Below are positions 1 to 9,463 of a stretch of DNA of 64,000 nucleotides, piece after piece. The notes below the pieces were generated by a model, which was given only the letters and a program-made list of their open reading frames with translations, was not told where the DNA came from and made no database searches. Every line of letters starts with the position of its first letter. Position 1 is the stretch's first letter. The translations under genes and the position numbers were made by a program. Location of the stretch: the NCBI GenBank assembly GCA_964554795.1, contig CAZKQB010000001.1, positions 1 through 64,000 on the forward strand, in the 5' to 3' direction. This DNA comes from SFHK01 sp964554795 (lineage in GTDB: Bacteria; Bacillota; Clostridia; Christensenellales; Aristaeellaceae).

Positions 1-83
1 CAAGTCTCACTTCTTTTTTGGCAGCGGGTGTGCAAGATGTATTGTAGTGCTACAGCAAATCCGGTTCGATGGCGGAAAATGGC

Positions 84-112
84 TTGAACAATCGGGAAAA
101 GAATGGTATACT
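84..112 (+). promoter_or_regulatory. Sigma-A-type promoter for yerC-pcrA-ligA
   Basis: TTGAAC at 84-89, a 17-base spacer and TATACT at 107-112, with TG one base upstream of the -10 (extended -10). It lies 44 bases before the yerC start codon. I see no clear gene in bases 1-83. Confidence 0.75.
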
Positions 113-155
113 GATACCATAGATCAATCTGCGTTTGCGCGGGAGGGATTGCCGC

Positions 156-464
156 ATGTATGAATCGCGAATTATGAACGAACGCACAGATCGGCTGGTG
201 GATGCGCTTCTGAAGCTGGAAACGCGGGAGGAATGCTACCGTCTGCTGGAGGATCTGTTTACCATTCGGGAAATAGAGGATCTTTCCCAGCGCATTCAGG
301 TGGCAGAGCTTCTGAGTGAAAAGGTCACCTATGCTGAAATTACACAGAAGACCGGCGCTTCATCGGCGACGATCGGACGAGTGAATCGTGCGCTTACGTA
401 CGGCGCGGACGGATACCGGATGATACTGGACAGGCTGAATGCTGCGAGGGAAACAAATGATTGA
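156..464 (+). CDS. yerC: YerC/YecD family TrpR-related protein
   Basis: Small (102 aa) DNA-binding protein of the Trp-repressor-like superfamily. The start at 156 is chosen because GGGAGGG at 141-147 sits at the right distance; an ATG at 135 lies before that site. The C-terminal half reads as a helix-turn-helix: residues after EITQKTGASSATIGRVNRAL match the family's recognition helix region. It overlaps pcrA by 8 bases, so the two are probably translationally coupled. yerC beside pcrA and ligA is a known Firmicutes arrangement. The target operator is unknown; being first in the operon suggests, but does not prove, control of its own transcript. Confidence 0.85.
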   Translation: MYESRIMNERTDRLVDALLKLETREECYRLLEDLFTIREIEDLSQRIQVAELLSEKVTYAEITQKTGASSATIGRVNRALTYGADGYRMILDRLNAARETND

Positions 465-2715
465 TTTAAACAGACTGAATCCGGAGCAGAAGCAGGCTGT
501 ACTCACCACTGAGGGGCCGCTTTTGATTTTGGCGGGTGCAGGCTCCGGAAAAACCCGCGTGCTTACCTACCGGGCGGCCTATCTTGTTGAAAAGGGCGTG
601 CCGCCGTGGGCAATTCTGGCGATTACCTTCACCAACAAGGCTGCGCGAGAAATGCGCGAGCGCATCAGCCGCCTGGCGGCGGAAGCGGCGGACGATATGT
701 GGGTGATGACGTTTCACGCGCTGAGTGCGCGCATTCTGCGGCGCGATATTGAAAAGCTTGGCTATAAGCGCGAGTTTTCCATTTACGACGACGACGACCA
801 GATGACGCTGATCAAGAGGATTCTGAAAAAGCTGGACATCAGCGACAAAAGCTATCCGCCGCGCGCCGTGAAAAGTGTGATATCGGATGCCAAGAACCGC
901 ATGCTTTCGCCGGAGGAATGGCTGAAGGATAATCCGGATTTTCGCTCGAAGCCGTATTACCGCGCGTACTGCGAATATGAAAAGCAGCTGAAGGAAAACA
1001 ATGCGCTGGACTTTGACGATCTGATTTTGAAGACGCTGGAGCTTCTGACTGAGCATCCGCCGGTGCTGGAGGTGTATCGCCGGAAATTCTCCTATATCAT
1101 GGTGGACGAGTATCAGGATACGAACATGGCGCAGTACATGCTGGTTCGAACGCTGGCAGGCGACAAAAAGAACGTGTGCGTCGTGGGCGACGACGATCAG
1201 TCGATTTACGGCTGGCGCGGCGCGGATCTTCGAAACATTCTGGAATTTGAGAAGGATTACGGCGGCTGCCCGGTAATCAAGCTGGAACAGAACTATCGAT
1301 CCACCGGCAACATTCTGGACGCGGCCAATCAGGTCATTGCGCACAACACCGGACGTAAGGAGAAGGCGCTTTGGACGGATGCGGATGCGGGCGATAAGAT
1401 CAAGCTGTATCACGCGCTGGATGAGCGGGACGAGGCTGCGTGGGTGTGCGACACGATTCAGAGCCTTACGCGCGGCGGCTGCGAGCTGGGCGATATGGCC
1501 ATCCTGTACCGAACGAATGCCCAGAGCCGCGTGCTTGAAGAGGCGCTGGTGCGGCGTGGCATTCGATATGGTGTGTATGGTGGCCTGAAGTTCTACGACC
1601 GCAAGGAGGTTAAGGATGTAATTGCTTATCTGCGCGTGCTGGTGAACCCGGACGATGACATTTCACTGCGGCGCATCATCAATGAGCCGCGGCGCGGAAT
1701 TGGCGATTCGACGGTGGAGACGATTGCCGCCTATGCGACGCAGAACGGGCTATCGCTTTTGAACGCCCTGATGGAGGCCGAAAATGCAGGGCTTTCTAGC
1801 CGGGCGCTCACGGCTGTGCGAGGCTTTACGGAGCTTCTGATCACGCTGACCGGCGATATGCTGGATAAGCCAGCCGGTGAGTTTATTACCGGACTGATTG
1901 AGCAGACAGGCCTTGAAAAGCAGTACGAAAACGATAAGGAGCCGGAAAATGAGTCCCGGCGCGAGAATATTCACGAATTGGTATCTGCTGTGATCGAGTA
2001 TGACCGCATGAATCCCGAAGGGGGCATGGTTGGCTTTCTCGAAAACGTGGCGCTGGTAACGGATACGGATCGAATGGAGGAAAAGACCAGCCTTGTTACG
2101 CTGATGACGCTGCATTCCGCCAAGGGTCTGGAGTTTCCGGTTGTGTTCCTGACGGGTCTTGAGGAGGGAATCTTTCCCATCTCCCGCGCAATGTTTAACG
2201 AGGAGCAGATGGAGGAGGAGCGCCGCCTGATGTACGTGGGCGTAACGCGTGCAAAGAGAAAGCTGTATCTGAGCCATGCGCGCAACCGCATGCTGTACAA
2301 TGCGCGGCAGTCCAACGAGCTTTCACGGTTTGTGACCGAGATTCCGGCGCGCGTGTTGGAGGAAAACCGCCAAAAGAACGATACGCGCGTGCTTCCGCGT
2401 CCGTTTGGGCAGCGAGCGAACGCAGGCGCGCAGGCGGCGCGTCCGGAGGTGCGGTCGGGTATTGCCGGGCGGCCGTCGATCAGCAGCATCCCGGGCGTTC
2501 AGAAGGGGTTCGGAGTGCAGGCGGCGCGCGAGCTTCCCAAGCGTCCGGAGATTCGGTATGCTGTCGGCGACCGCGTGTTTCATAAGGCGTTTGGCAACGG
2601 CGTTGTGAAGCAGGTGACACAGATGGCCGGGGGGGCGCGCGTGACGGTGGACTTCGGAGAGGGCAAGGGCGTAAAGACCTTCGCGGCCGACGCGCCCATG
2701 ATCAAAATCGGGTAA
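457..2715 (+). CDS. pcrA: ATP-dependent DNA helicase PcrA (UvrD/Rep family)
   Basis: Superfamily 1A 3'-5' helicase acting in DNA repair, plasmid rolling-circle replication and removal of RecA or stalled RNA polymerase. 752 aa, normal for PcrA. Walker A GAGSGKT is at residues 27-33; further on come the DEXX box VDEYQDTN, motif III GDDDQSIYGWRGA, motif IV QNYRS and motif VI VGVTRAKRKL. A low-complexity linker leads to a C-terminal Tudor-like module (VGDRVFHKAFGNGVV) known in PcrA to contact RNA polymerase. The ATG at 457 is preferred over 439 because GCGAGGG at 444-450 precedes it. The gene ends 11 bases before ligA, the usual partner. Confidence 0.97.
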   Translation: MIDLNRLNPEQKQAVLTTEGPLLILAGAGSGKTRVLTYRAAYLVEKGVPPWAILAITFTNKAAREMRERISRLAAEAADDMWVMTFHALSARILRRDIEKLGYKREFSIYDDDDQMTLIKRILKKLDISDKSYPPRAVKSVISDAKNRMLSPEEWLKDNPDFRSKPYYRAYCEYEKQLKENNALDFDDLILKTLELLTEHPPVLEVYRRKFSYIMVDEYQDTNMAQYMLVRTLAGDKKNVCVVGDDDQSIYGWRGADLRNILEFEKDYGGCPVIKLEQNYRSTGNILDAANQVIAHNTGRKEKALWTDADAGDKIKLYHALDERDEAAWVCDTIQSLTRGGCELGDMAILYRTNAQSRVLEEALVRRGIRYGVYGGLKFYDRKEVKDVIAYLRVLVNPDDDISLRRIINEPRRGIGDSTVETIAAYATQNGLSLLNALMEAENAGLSSRALTAVRGFTELLITLTGDMLDKPAGEFITGLIEQTGLEKQYENDKEPENESRRENIHELVSAVIEYDRMNPEGGMVGFLENVALVTDTDRMEEKTSLVTLMTLHSAKGLEFPVVFLTGLEEGIFPISRAMFNEEQMEEERRLMYVGVTRAKRKLYLSHARNRMLYNARQSNELSRFVTEIPARVLEENRQKNDTRVLPRPFGQRANAGAQAARPEVRSGIAGRPSISSIPGVQKGFGVQAARELPKRPEIRYAVGDRVFHKAFGNGVVKQVTQMAGGARVTVDFGEGKGVKTFAADAPMIKIG

Positions 2716-2726
2716 GGAGACAGACG

Positions 2727-4706
2727 ATGAATCGCATGCGTGAATTGGTGGACATCCTGAACCGGCTGGGCTATGAATACTATGTGCTGGACAATCCGAC
2801 CGTGACGGACGTGGAGTACGACCGACTGTACGATGAGCTGGTTCGTCTGGAAAAGGAAACCGGCGAGGTTCTGCCGGATTCGCCAACGCGGCGCGTAGGC
2901 GGCGAGCCGCTAAAGGAGTTCGTGCCGCATACGCACATCGTACGCCTTTTGAGTATGGATAAGGCGCAGTCGACGGGGGCGATTTCCGAATGGGTGAATC
3001 GTGCGGAAAGGCTGCGCGCGCAGGCTAATGAGGGCGGCGCGGGACTGCCGCCGCTTTCCTATGTGGTGGAGCATAAGTTCGACGGACTGACGCTGTGCCT
3101 TACTTATAAGGAAGGAAGGCTGATAGAGGCCGCCACGCGCGGAAATGGCGTGACCGGCGAGTCCATCCTGCCGCAGGCGCTGACGATTCGCTCCATCCCG
3201 CTCGCCGTCCCCTATCAGGGGCTGATGGAGGTGCACGGCGAATGCTATATGAAGCTTTCGACGCTTGAAAAGTACAACCGCACAGCCGCAGAGCCGCTTA
3301 AGAATGCACGCAACGCTGCAGCGGGCGCGCTGCGTCAGCTCGACCCCGAGGTAACGCGTTCGCGGCATTTGGATGCGTATTTTTACGATGTCAACTATAT
3401 AGAGGGGCGTTCGTTTCGCACGCAGGATGAAATGATGGACTTCCTGCGCGAAAACCAGTTTCCGGTGAGCGACTGCGAGCTACGCGCAGAAAGCGAGGCA
3501 GGCGTGCTGGCCGCCATTGGCGAAATCGAAAAAACGCGCGGCGAGCTGGATTACATGATCGACGGCGCGGTTGTGAAGATTGTGGATTTTGCCACGCGCG
3601 AGGCGCTGGGCGTCACGGAAAAGTTTCCACGCTGGGCGATTGCGTATAAATTCGAGGCCGAGGAGGTTACGTCGCTTCTGGAGGACGTGACATGGGAGGT
3701 TGGCCGCACGGGCAAGCTTACGCCGCTTGCGCACGTAAGCCCGGTGGAAATTGCCGGGGCAACGGTGAAGCGCGCCACGCTGAACAACTATGGAGACATA
3801 CTTCGAAAGCGCGTACGGCTTGGCGCGCGCGTATGGCTCCGGCGTTCAAACGAGGTAATCCCGGAGATCATGGGGCGCGTGGACGAGTACGAGGCGGGAG
3901 AGCGCGACATCGAGAAGCCGACGGTTTGTCCTGTATGCGGCGCAGCGTTGGTGGAGAGGGGGGCGCATCTGTATTGCCCCAACCGCGAGGGCTGCATTGC
4001 CCAGATTGTGATGCGTATGGCGCATTTTGCTGGGCGAGAGGCGATGGACATCGATGCGTTTTCCGAAAAGACGGCGCGTCAGCTATGTCAGGCTTTGGGC
4101 ATCCACGAGCCGAGCGATTTGTTTGAGCTGAGTCACGAGCAGCTGACGGCGCTCGAACGATTCGGAGACAAAAAGGCGAAAAAACTCTTGAACGAAATCG
4201 AAAAGAGCAAGTCGGTAAAGCTAGATTCGTTCATCTTTGCACTGGGCATTCCGAATGTAGGCCGCAAGACGGCACGCGATCTGGCCGAACGCTTTGGCGG
4301 CATGCAGCCGCTGATGGAGACGGACGTGCAGACGCTTACGCAGATTGACGACGTGGGCGAGATTGTGGCGCAGGCGGTAGTGGATTTCTTTGCCGACCCT
4401 GTCACGCGTGCGGAAGCCGAGCGGCTGCTTGCCCGGGGCGTCTTGCCTGTGTGGGAGAAGCGCGAGGCAGGCGGTGCGCTTGCAGGAATGACGGTTGTTA
4501 TCACCGGTACGCTGAAAACACTGTCGCGCGCGGAGGCCGAGGAGCGCGTGCGTGACGCAGGCGGAAAGGCGAGCGCGTCCGTTTCCGGAAAAACAAGCCT
4601 TGTCGTCGCAGGCGAAAATGCTGGCAGCAAGCTGACGAAGGCGCAGCAGCTGGGCGTTCGCGTGGTGAACGAAGAGGAATTTCTGCAAATGCTCGCAAAC
4701 CGATAG
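2727..4706 (+). CDS. ligA: NAD+-dependent DNA ligase LigA
   Basis: Seals nicks in duplex DNA during replication and repair, using NAD+ as adenylate donor. 659 aa, standard length. The N-terminal Ia region (YYVLDNPTVTDVEYDRLYDEL) binds NMN. The adenylated lysine is in the KFDG motif at K117. A four-cysteine zinc finger (CPVCGAALVERGAHLYC then C five residues on) follows the OB fold. Helix-hairpin-helix repeats (LGIPNVGRKTARDLAERFGG) come next, and a C-terminal BRCT domain starts near GMTVVITGTLKTLSRAEAEE. A ribosome site AAGGAGA precedes the ATG. Third gene of the yerC-pcrA-ligA unit. Confidence 0.97.
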   Translation: MNRMRELVDILNRLGYEYYVLDNPTVTDVEYDRLYDELVRLEKETGEVLPDSPTRRVGGEPLKEFVPHTHIVRLLSMDKAQSTGAISEWVNRAERLRAQANEGGAGLPPLSYVVEHKFDGLTLCLTYKEGRLIEAATRGNGVTGESILPQALTIRSIPLAVPYQGLMEVHGECYMKLSTLEKYNRTAAEPLKNARNAAAGALRQLDPEVTRSRHLDAYFYDVNYIEGRSFRTQDEMMDFLRENQFPVSDCELRAESEAGVLAAIGEIEKTRGELDYMIDGAVVKIVDFATREALGVTEKFPRWAIAYKFEAEEVTSLLEDVTWEVGRTGKLTPLAHVSPVEIAGATVKRATLNNYGDILRKRVRLGARVWLRRSNEVIPEIMGRVDEYEAGERDIEKPTVCPVCGAALVERGAHLYCPNREGCIAQIVMRMAHFAGREAMDIDAFSEKTARQLCQALGIHEPSDLFELSHEQLTALERFGDKKAKKLLNEIEKSKSVKLDSFIFALGIPNVGRKTARDLAERFGGMQPLMETDVQTLTQIDDVGEIVAQAVVDFFADPVTRAEAERLLARGVLPVWEKREAGGALAGMTVVITGTLKTLSRAEAEERVRDAGGKASASVSGKTSLVVAGENAGSKLTKAQQLGVRVVNEEEFLQMLANR

Positions 4707-4746
4707 TAAGAATTTATCCAAAGATAACCCAAGAACGGTTTGAGCG

Positions 4747-4755
4747 TGATATAAT
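4747..4755 (+). promoter_or_regulatory. Extended -10 promoter upstream of yicC
   Basis: TG-A-TATAAT at 4747-4755 in the 86-base gap between ligA and yicC. No good -35 hexamer is seen at 17 bases, so it would rely on the extended -10. It separates the repair operon from the long housekeeping run. Confidence 0.55.
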
Positions 4756-4792
4756 TGGTCGGATAAATGCTGGGGGCAAAGGAGTATACGCC

Positions 4793-5665
4793 ATGTATTC
4801 CATGACCGGATACGGACGCGCGACCTGCATGAAGGACGGTCGTAGTCTGACGATCGAGCTGAAAAGCGTGAACCATCGCTTTCTGGATTTGAATTTCCGC
4901 ATGCCGCGGTCGTTCCTCTTTCTGGAGGATGCGGCGCGCAAGCAGATTGCCGCGTCGTTATCGCGCGGGCACGTGGACGTGTTCGTGACCTATGCGAACC
5001 GGCGCGACGACTCGCGCATGGTGCGTGTGGACGAAGGTCTGGTGAAGGCCTATGAGGATGCGCTGAATCAGGTAGAGAGACTGACGGGCGTGAAGGACGA
5101 CCGAAGCTTGTCGCTGTTTGCCAAGCTGCCCGACGCGCTGGTGATTGATGAGGCGGGTGAGGACGAGGATGCTCTCCGCACGCTGTTAAACGAAACGATG
5201 GCGCAGGCGCTGGACAGCCTGAACGCTATGCGCGCCCGGGAGGGCGATGCCATGAAGCGCGATATGCTCGAAAAGCTGGACGAAATCGAGGAAAAGAATG
5301 CGCTGATTGAAAAGCGTTATCCGGAAACCGTGGAGGAGTACCGGGAAAAGCTCCGTGCGCGTGTAAACGAGCTTTTGTCTACGCCGATTGACGAGGCGAG
5401 GCTGGCGCAGGAGGTTGCGCTGATGGCTGACCGCGCGGCTGTTGCAGAGGAAACGGTGCGCCTTTCCAGCCATATCCGGCAGGCACGCGAGAAGTGCGCG
5501 CTCGCTGAGCCGATTGGCCGCAGCTTGGACTTCATTGTTCAGGAAATGAACCGCGAAGTGAACACCATCTCGTCCAAATCGCAGGATATACCGATCACGC
5601 AGGCGGTTATTGCCTGCAAGAGTGCCATAGAAAAGCTGCGCGAACAGCTGCAGAATGTCGAGTGA
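4793..5665 (+). CDS. yicC: YicC/YloC family endoribonuclease
   Basis: 290 aa, full length for the YicC family, whose members are single-strand endoribonucleases involved in RNA decay and stress adaptation. The family N-terminus MYSMTGYGRA and the motif IELKSVNHRFLDLNFRMP are intact. The C-terminus carries the conserved block GRSLDFIVQEMNREVNTISSK and a SKS...AIEKLREQLQNVE tail. A ribosome site AAAGGAG lies before the start. In most Firmicutes the next genes are remA and gmk; here rpoZ follows directly (start 20 bases on). Confidence 0.93.
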   Translation: MYSMTGYGRATCMKDGRSLTIELKSVNHRFLDLNFRMPRSFLFLEDAARKQIAASLSRGHVDVFVTYANRRDDSRMVRVDEGLVKAYEDALNQVERLTGVKDDRSLSLFAKLPDALVIDEAGEDEDALRTLLNETMAQALDSLNAMRAREGDAMKRDMLEKLDEIEEKNALIEKRYPETVEEYREKLRARVNELLSTPIDEARLAQEVALMADRAAVAEETVRLSSHIRQAREKCALAEPIGRSLDFIVQEMNREVNTISSKSQDIPITQAVIACKSAIEKLREQLQNVE

Positions 5666-5685
5666 CCAAAAGGAGGAAACCCATT

Positions 5686-5898
5686 ATGATGACTGAACCG
5701 CCCATCAATGAACTGCTTACCCATGTCGATTGCCGCTATACGCTCGCTGTTGAGGCCGCAAAACGCGCCCGCCAGCTGATTCAGGGCGAGCAGCCGCTGT
5801 ACGATACCAAGGAAAACAAGCCGCTTGCGGTTGCCATTGAGGAGATTAACCGCGGGCTGATTACCTACACGCGCCCTGAATCTGCCGAGGAGGAATAA
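5686..5898 (+). CDS. rpoZ: RNA polymerase omega subunit
   Basis: 70 aa omega subunit that assists assembly and stability of RNA polymerase by clamping the beta-prime chain. Typical omega features are PPINELLTHVDCRYTLAVEAAKRARQL and the downstream block NKPLAVAIEEINRGLI. The start at 5686 is set by AGGAGG at 5671-5676; a GTG overlapping the yicC stop would lie ahead of this site. A second in-frame ATG follows at once at 5689. The family normally sits between gmk and coaBC; gmk is absent here. Confidence 0.92.
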   Translation: MMTEPPINELLTHVDCRYTLAVEAAKRARQLIQGEQPLYDTKENKPLAVAIEEINRGLITYTRPESAEEE

Positions 5899-5908
5899 GG
5901 CGCAGAAA

Positions 5909-5995
5909 CCCCTTAAAAGGGGCAAGGCTCACACGAACCTGCGAGTTCGGGCGCCGGAGCGATCCACGTTTGTCCGCGGGCTCGCTTCGGCTTTT
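5909..5995 (+). terminator. Hairpins between rpoZ and coaBC (possible attenuator)
   Basis: A perfect 14-base palindrome (CCCCTTAAAAGGGG, 5909-5922) is followed by a second hairpin, GCCGGAGCGA at 5953-5962 against TCGCTTCGGC at 5982-5991 with one G-U pair, ending in TTTT. GCGAG at 5941-5945 could pair instead with CTCGC at 5981-5985. The T tract is short, so this may be a partial terminator or a processing signal. Confidence 0.35.
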
Positions 5996-6027
5996 ACGGT
6001 TAAATGGTCGCATGGAGGAATACGGGA

Positions 6028-7215
6028 ATGCTGGAAGGAAAACGCATCGTTCTGGGCATAACGGGCGGAATTGCCGCCTACAAGGCATGCGAGCTGACGC
6101 GGCTGCTTAAAAAGGCCGGCGCGGAGGTGCGCGTGGTGATGACGGAAAATGCCGCCAGGTTTGTATCGCCCCTAACGTTTGAAACGCTTTCCGGGAATCA
6201 GGTGAATACCGATTCCTTTGAACACGCGTGGGAAATCGGGCATATCGCGCTGGCAAAGTGGGCGGACCTGATGGTCATTGCTCCGGCGACGGCGAACGTG
6301 ATGGCGAAGATTTCCGCCGGTATCTGTGATGACCTTTTGACGACTACCGTTATGGCTATGCCGTGCCCGGTGCTGATTGCTCCAGCGATGAACTGCGTGA
6401 TGTGGCGCAGTGCCGCCAATCAGGCAAATGTAGAAACGCTGAGACGGCGCGGCTTCTTCTTTGCAGGGCCCGAAACTGGCAGCCTCGCCTGCGGAGATGC
6501 GGACGTCGGCCGAATGGCGGAGCCCTCCGAAATCGCGACGCGCGTTGAGGCTGTACTGAATCCGCAGCATGATTTTGAGGGGCTGACGGTACTGGTCACT
6601 GCCGGGCCGACGCGCGAGATGCTCGATCCCGTGCGCTTCCTTTCCAATCGTTCAACCGGGCGGATGGGCTATGCTCTTGCGGAGGCGGCCGAGCGGCATG
6701 GGGCGAAGGTTGTACTGGTATCCGGCCCTGTGGAGCTTCCTGCGCCCGCCGGCGTACAGCTGGTTTCCGTTGTGTCTACGCAGGATATGTTCAAGGCCGT
6801 GACGGAAAACGCAAAGACAGCTGACATCGTGATTCAGGCTGCTGCGCCCGCCGACTTCATGCCGGAAAGCGTGGCTTCGCAGAAGATCAAAAAGACCGGT
6901 GAGGATATGGCCGTGCGCCTTGTGCCCACGCCGGATATTGCCAAAACGCTGGGCGAGAGCAAGAGGCCGGGGCAGATTTTGGTTGCATTTGCCGCCGAAA
7001 CTGAAAACGCGCTGAAAAACGCGCGCGGAAAGCGACTGCGCAAGAATGCAGACCTGATCGTGGTGAACGACGTTACAAAGCCGGGCGCGGGCTTTGCGGG
7101 CGATACGAACATTGTTACTGTTATCTCCGCATACAGCGAAACGGAATACCCCGTTATGTCCAAGCGCGATGTTGCGGAGGCAATTCTTGAGCAGGTGCGC
7201 AGGGTGATGTCATGA
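6028..7215 (+). CDS. coaBC: Bifunctional phosphopantothenoylcysteine decarboxylase / phosphopantothenate-cysteine ligase
   Basis: Two consecutive steps of coenzyme A synthesis: ligation of cysteine to 4'-phosphopantothenate (CoaB half) and FMN-dependent decarboxylation (CoaC half). The N-terminal CoaC half shows GITGGIAAYKACEL, the PAMNCVMW motif and the substrate clamp with catalytic cysteine LACGDADVGRM. The CoaB half begins near GLTVLVTAGPTREMLDPVRF and contains STGRMGYALAEAA, AAAPADF and KIKK. The start at 6028 is chosen for GGAGGA at 6014-6019. 395 aa, usual length. It overlaps priA by four bases (ATGA). Confidence 0.96.
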   Translation: MLEGKRIVLGITGGIAAYKACELTRLLKKAGAEVRVVMTENAARFVSPLTFETLSGNQVNTDSFEHAWEIGHIALAKWADLMVIAPATANVMAKISAGICDDLLTTTVMAMPCPVLIAPAMNCVMWRSAANQANVETLRRRGFFFAGPETGSLACGDADVGRMAEPSEIATRVEAVLNPQHDFEGLTVLVTAGPTREMLDPVRFLSNRSTGRMGYALAEAAERHGAKVVLVSGPVELPAPAGVQLVSVVSTQDMFKAVTENAKTADIVIQAAAPADFMPESVASQKIKKTGEDMAVRLVPTPDIAKTLGESKRPGQILVAFAAETENALKNARGKRLRKNADLIVVNDVTKPGAGFAGDTNIVTVISAYSETEYPVMSKRDVAEAILEQVRRVMS

Positions 7216-9443
7216 CCTTTGCGGAGGTTGTGGTCGATCTGGCAGCTGATGCAGTTGATAGGCGGTTTACCTATCGCATCCCGGAGGATATGCCGGTTTC
7301 CGTAGGCGACATGGTGTCGGCTCCATTCGGCCCCAGAACGCTTGAGGGCTTCGTCGTTTCCATAAAGAGCGAGCCGGGCATGGACGAGAGCCGGATTCGT
7401 TCTCTGAAGGGTGTGGCGGCTGCGGGTGTGATTCTGCCCGAGCTGATCGATCTGGCCGAATGGATGAAGAGGCGCTACAACTGCCTGTTTGTCGATGCGC
7501 TGCGGTTGATGATTCCATCGGAAATGCGAGGCGCGCGCGTGAAGCAGAAGAATGTGCGCGTGGTGGAGCTTTCGATGCCAGTAGACGAGGCGGCGAAGGC
7601 TTGTGCTCGTGCGCCGAAGCAGCTGGAGCTTTTGTCGCATTTGACAAGTGGGGCGAAGCCTACGGCGTATCTTGCGCAGATGGTGCCCGGTGCGGCGGCA
7701 GCCATTCAGGCAATGGTGAAAAAGGGCGTTCTCACGCTTGGAGAGACGCGGGAGCGCCGCGCGCCGCGTATGGATGACGGTGGGCGGTCTCGTGAGGATC
7801 CGGTGCTGATGCCGGGTCAGCAGCGTGCGGCGGACGAAATGATTTCGGCGCTGCGCTGTGGCGGCGGGCGCTTTCTTTTGCATGGCGTGACTGGAAGCGG
7901 GAAGACGGAGGTGTATATCCGTTTGATCCGCGAGGTGCTGGCAGACGGGAAGGGCGCGATCGTGCTGGTTCCGGAAATTGCGCTTACGCCGCAAATGGTC
8001 GGCTGGTTTCACGCTCGCTTCGGCGCGGATGCGGCGGTGATCCATTCCCGTTTGTCGGCCGGAGAACGCTTTGACGAATGGGAACGCATCCTGCGCGGCG
8101 AGGCGTGCGTGGTGATCGGCGCGCGGTCAGCGGTGTTTGCCCCGTTAAAGAGGTTGGGTGCGGTGATCGTGGATGAGGAGCACGAGGGCGCGTACCAGAG
8201 CGAGAAGCGCCCGCGCTACGATGCCCGCGAAATTGCGTGGCGGCGGTGTGAAGCAAATGGAGCTGTGCTTGTTCTGGGCAGCGCTACGCCCTCGATTGCA
8301 AGCTACATGCGCGTAATGCCGGGCGTGAAGCTGCAGAATCGGCTGACGCTTTTGGAGCTTACGGAGCGCGTGCTTGGCAGGCAAATGCCAGAGTGCCGCG
8401 TGGTGGACATGCGGCGCGAGCTGGAAATGGGCAACCATGGCATCTTTTCGGCGGAGCTTACAAAGGAGCTGCGCGTCTGCACGGAAAGCGGAAAGCAGGC
8501 GATGCTGTTCATTAACCGGCGCGGCCACTCCACCTTTGTGTCCTGCCGGGCCTGCGGACATGTGGAGAAATGCGCGTTCTGTGACGTAGCGATGACGTAT
8601 CATCAGTCCGATGAACGCATGCACTGTCACTACTGCGGGCAGAGCAAGGATCCGCCTGCAACATGCCCGGAATGCGGAAGCCGGTTCATAAAGTATTTCG
8701 GAGCCGGCACGCAGCGGGTGGAGGAGGAGGTTCGCAAGCTTCTTCCCGGCGTTCCCGTATCGAGGATGGATGTGGATACCACGCAGGGGAAGGATGGGCA
8801 TCTGAAGCTTCTTGAGGCCTTCCGAAAGGGCGAAACCCGCGTGATGGTGGGAACACAGATGATCGCGAAGGGGTTGGATTTTCCAAACGTGACGCTGGTG
8901 GGCGTGGTTGCAGCGGATACGACGCTGAACCTACCCGATTACCGAAGCGCCGAGCGGACGTTTCAGTTGATTACGCAGGTGGCTGGGCGCGCCGGACGTG
9001 CGGATACTCCCGGGCGGGTTGTCATCCAAACCTATACGCCGGATCATTACGCCATTCGCTGCGCGGTGAAGCAGGACTATCGCGCGTTTTACCACACCGA
9101 GGCGGGTTATCGAAAGCGCGCGCTGTATCCGCCGTACACGGTGCTGGCGCGGCTGGTGGTGTTGTCGAAGGACGATCATATTCCGGCTCTTACAGCAATG
9201 GCGCTGGAGGAAAAGCTGACGGCCGTGCTAACGGATGAGGAACTTATGGGTGGCGTGCTTTTGATTCACGCCGCTGAGGCACCGATAAAAAAACTGCGCG
9301 GAGAAACGCGCTGGCAGGTATACGTAAAGATGTATGCGCGAGGCGAGGTGGAGCGCATTACCGCCGAGATGGAAAAGCTCGCGGAGACCGGCGCGCCGGG
9401 CGCACGGATTGAAATGGAAGTCAATCCGGCAAATATGATTTAG
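7212..9443 (+). CDS. priA: Primosomal protein N' (replication restart helicase PriA)
   Basis: Superfamily 2 3'-5' helicase that recognises stalled forks and D-loops and reloads the replisome. 743 aa. The N-terminal 3'-DNA-binding domain (RRFTYRIPEDMPVSVGDMV) is followed by Walker A GSGKT at residues 228-232 and the DEEH box (VIVDEEHEGAYQ). Paired zinc-binding cysteines are in CRACGHVEKCAFC and MHCHYCGQ...CPECGS. Motifs V-VI (GTQMIAKGLDFPNVTLV, QVAGRAGRA) are intact. The ATG overlaps the coaBC stop, giving coupled translation. Confidence 0.97.
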   Translation: MTFAEVVVDLAADAVDRRFTYRIPEDMPVSVGDMVSAPFGPRTLEGFVVSIKSEPGMDESRIRSLKGVAAAGVILPELIDLAEWMKRRYNCLFVDALRLMIPSEMRGARVKQKNVRVVELSMPVDEAAKACARAPKQLELLSHLTSGAKPTAYLAQMVPGAAAAIQAMVKKGVLTLGETRERRAPRMDDGGRSREDPVLMPGQQRAADEMISALRCGGGRFLLHGVTGSGKTEVYIRLIREVLADGKGAIVLVPEIALTPQMVGWFHARFGADAAVIHSRLSAGERFDEWERILRGEACVVIGARSAVFAPLKRLGAVIVDEEHEGAYQSEKRPRYDAREIAWRRCEANGAVLVLGSATPSIASYMRVMPGVKLQNRLTLLELTERVLGRQMPECRVVDMRRELEMGNHGIFSAELTKELRVCTESGKQAMLFINRRGHSTFVSCRACGHVEKCAFCDVAMTYHQSDERMHCHYCGQSKDPPATCPECGSRFIKYFGAGTQRVEEEVRKLLPGVPVSRMDVDTTQGKDGHLKLLEAFRKGETRVMVGTQMIAKGLDFPNVTLVGVVAADTTLNLPDYRSAERTFQLITQVAGRAGRADTPGRVVIQTYTPDHYAIRCAVKQDYRAFYHTEAGYRKRALYPPYTVLARLVVLSKDDHIPALTAMALEEKLTAVLTDEELMGGVLLIHAAEAPIKKLRGETRWQVYVKMYARGEVERITAEMEKLAETGAPGARIEMEVNPANMI

Positions 9444-9463
9444 CCACCTTTGGAGGAGAGAAT

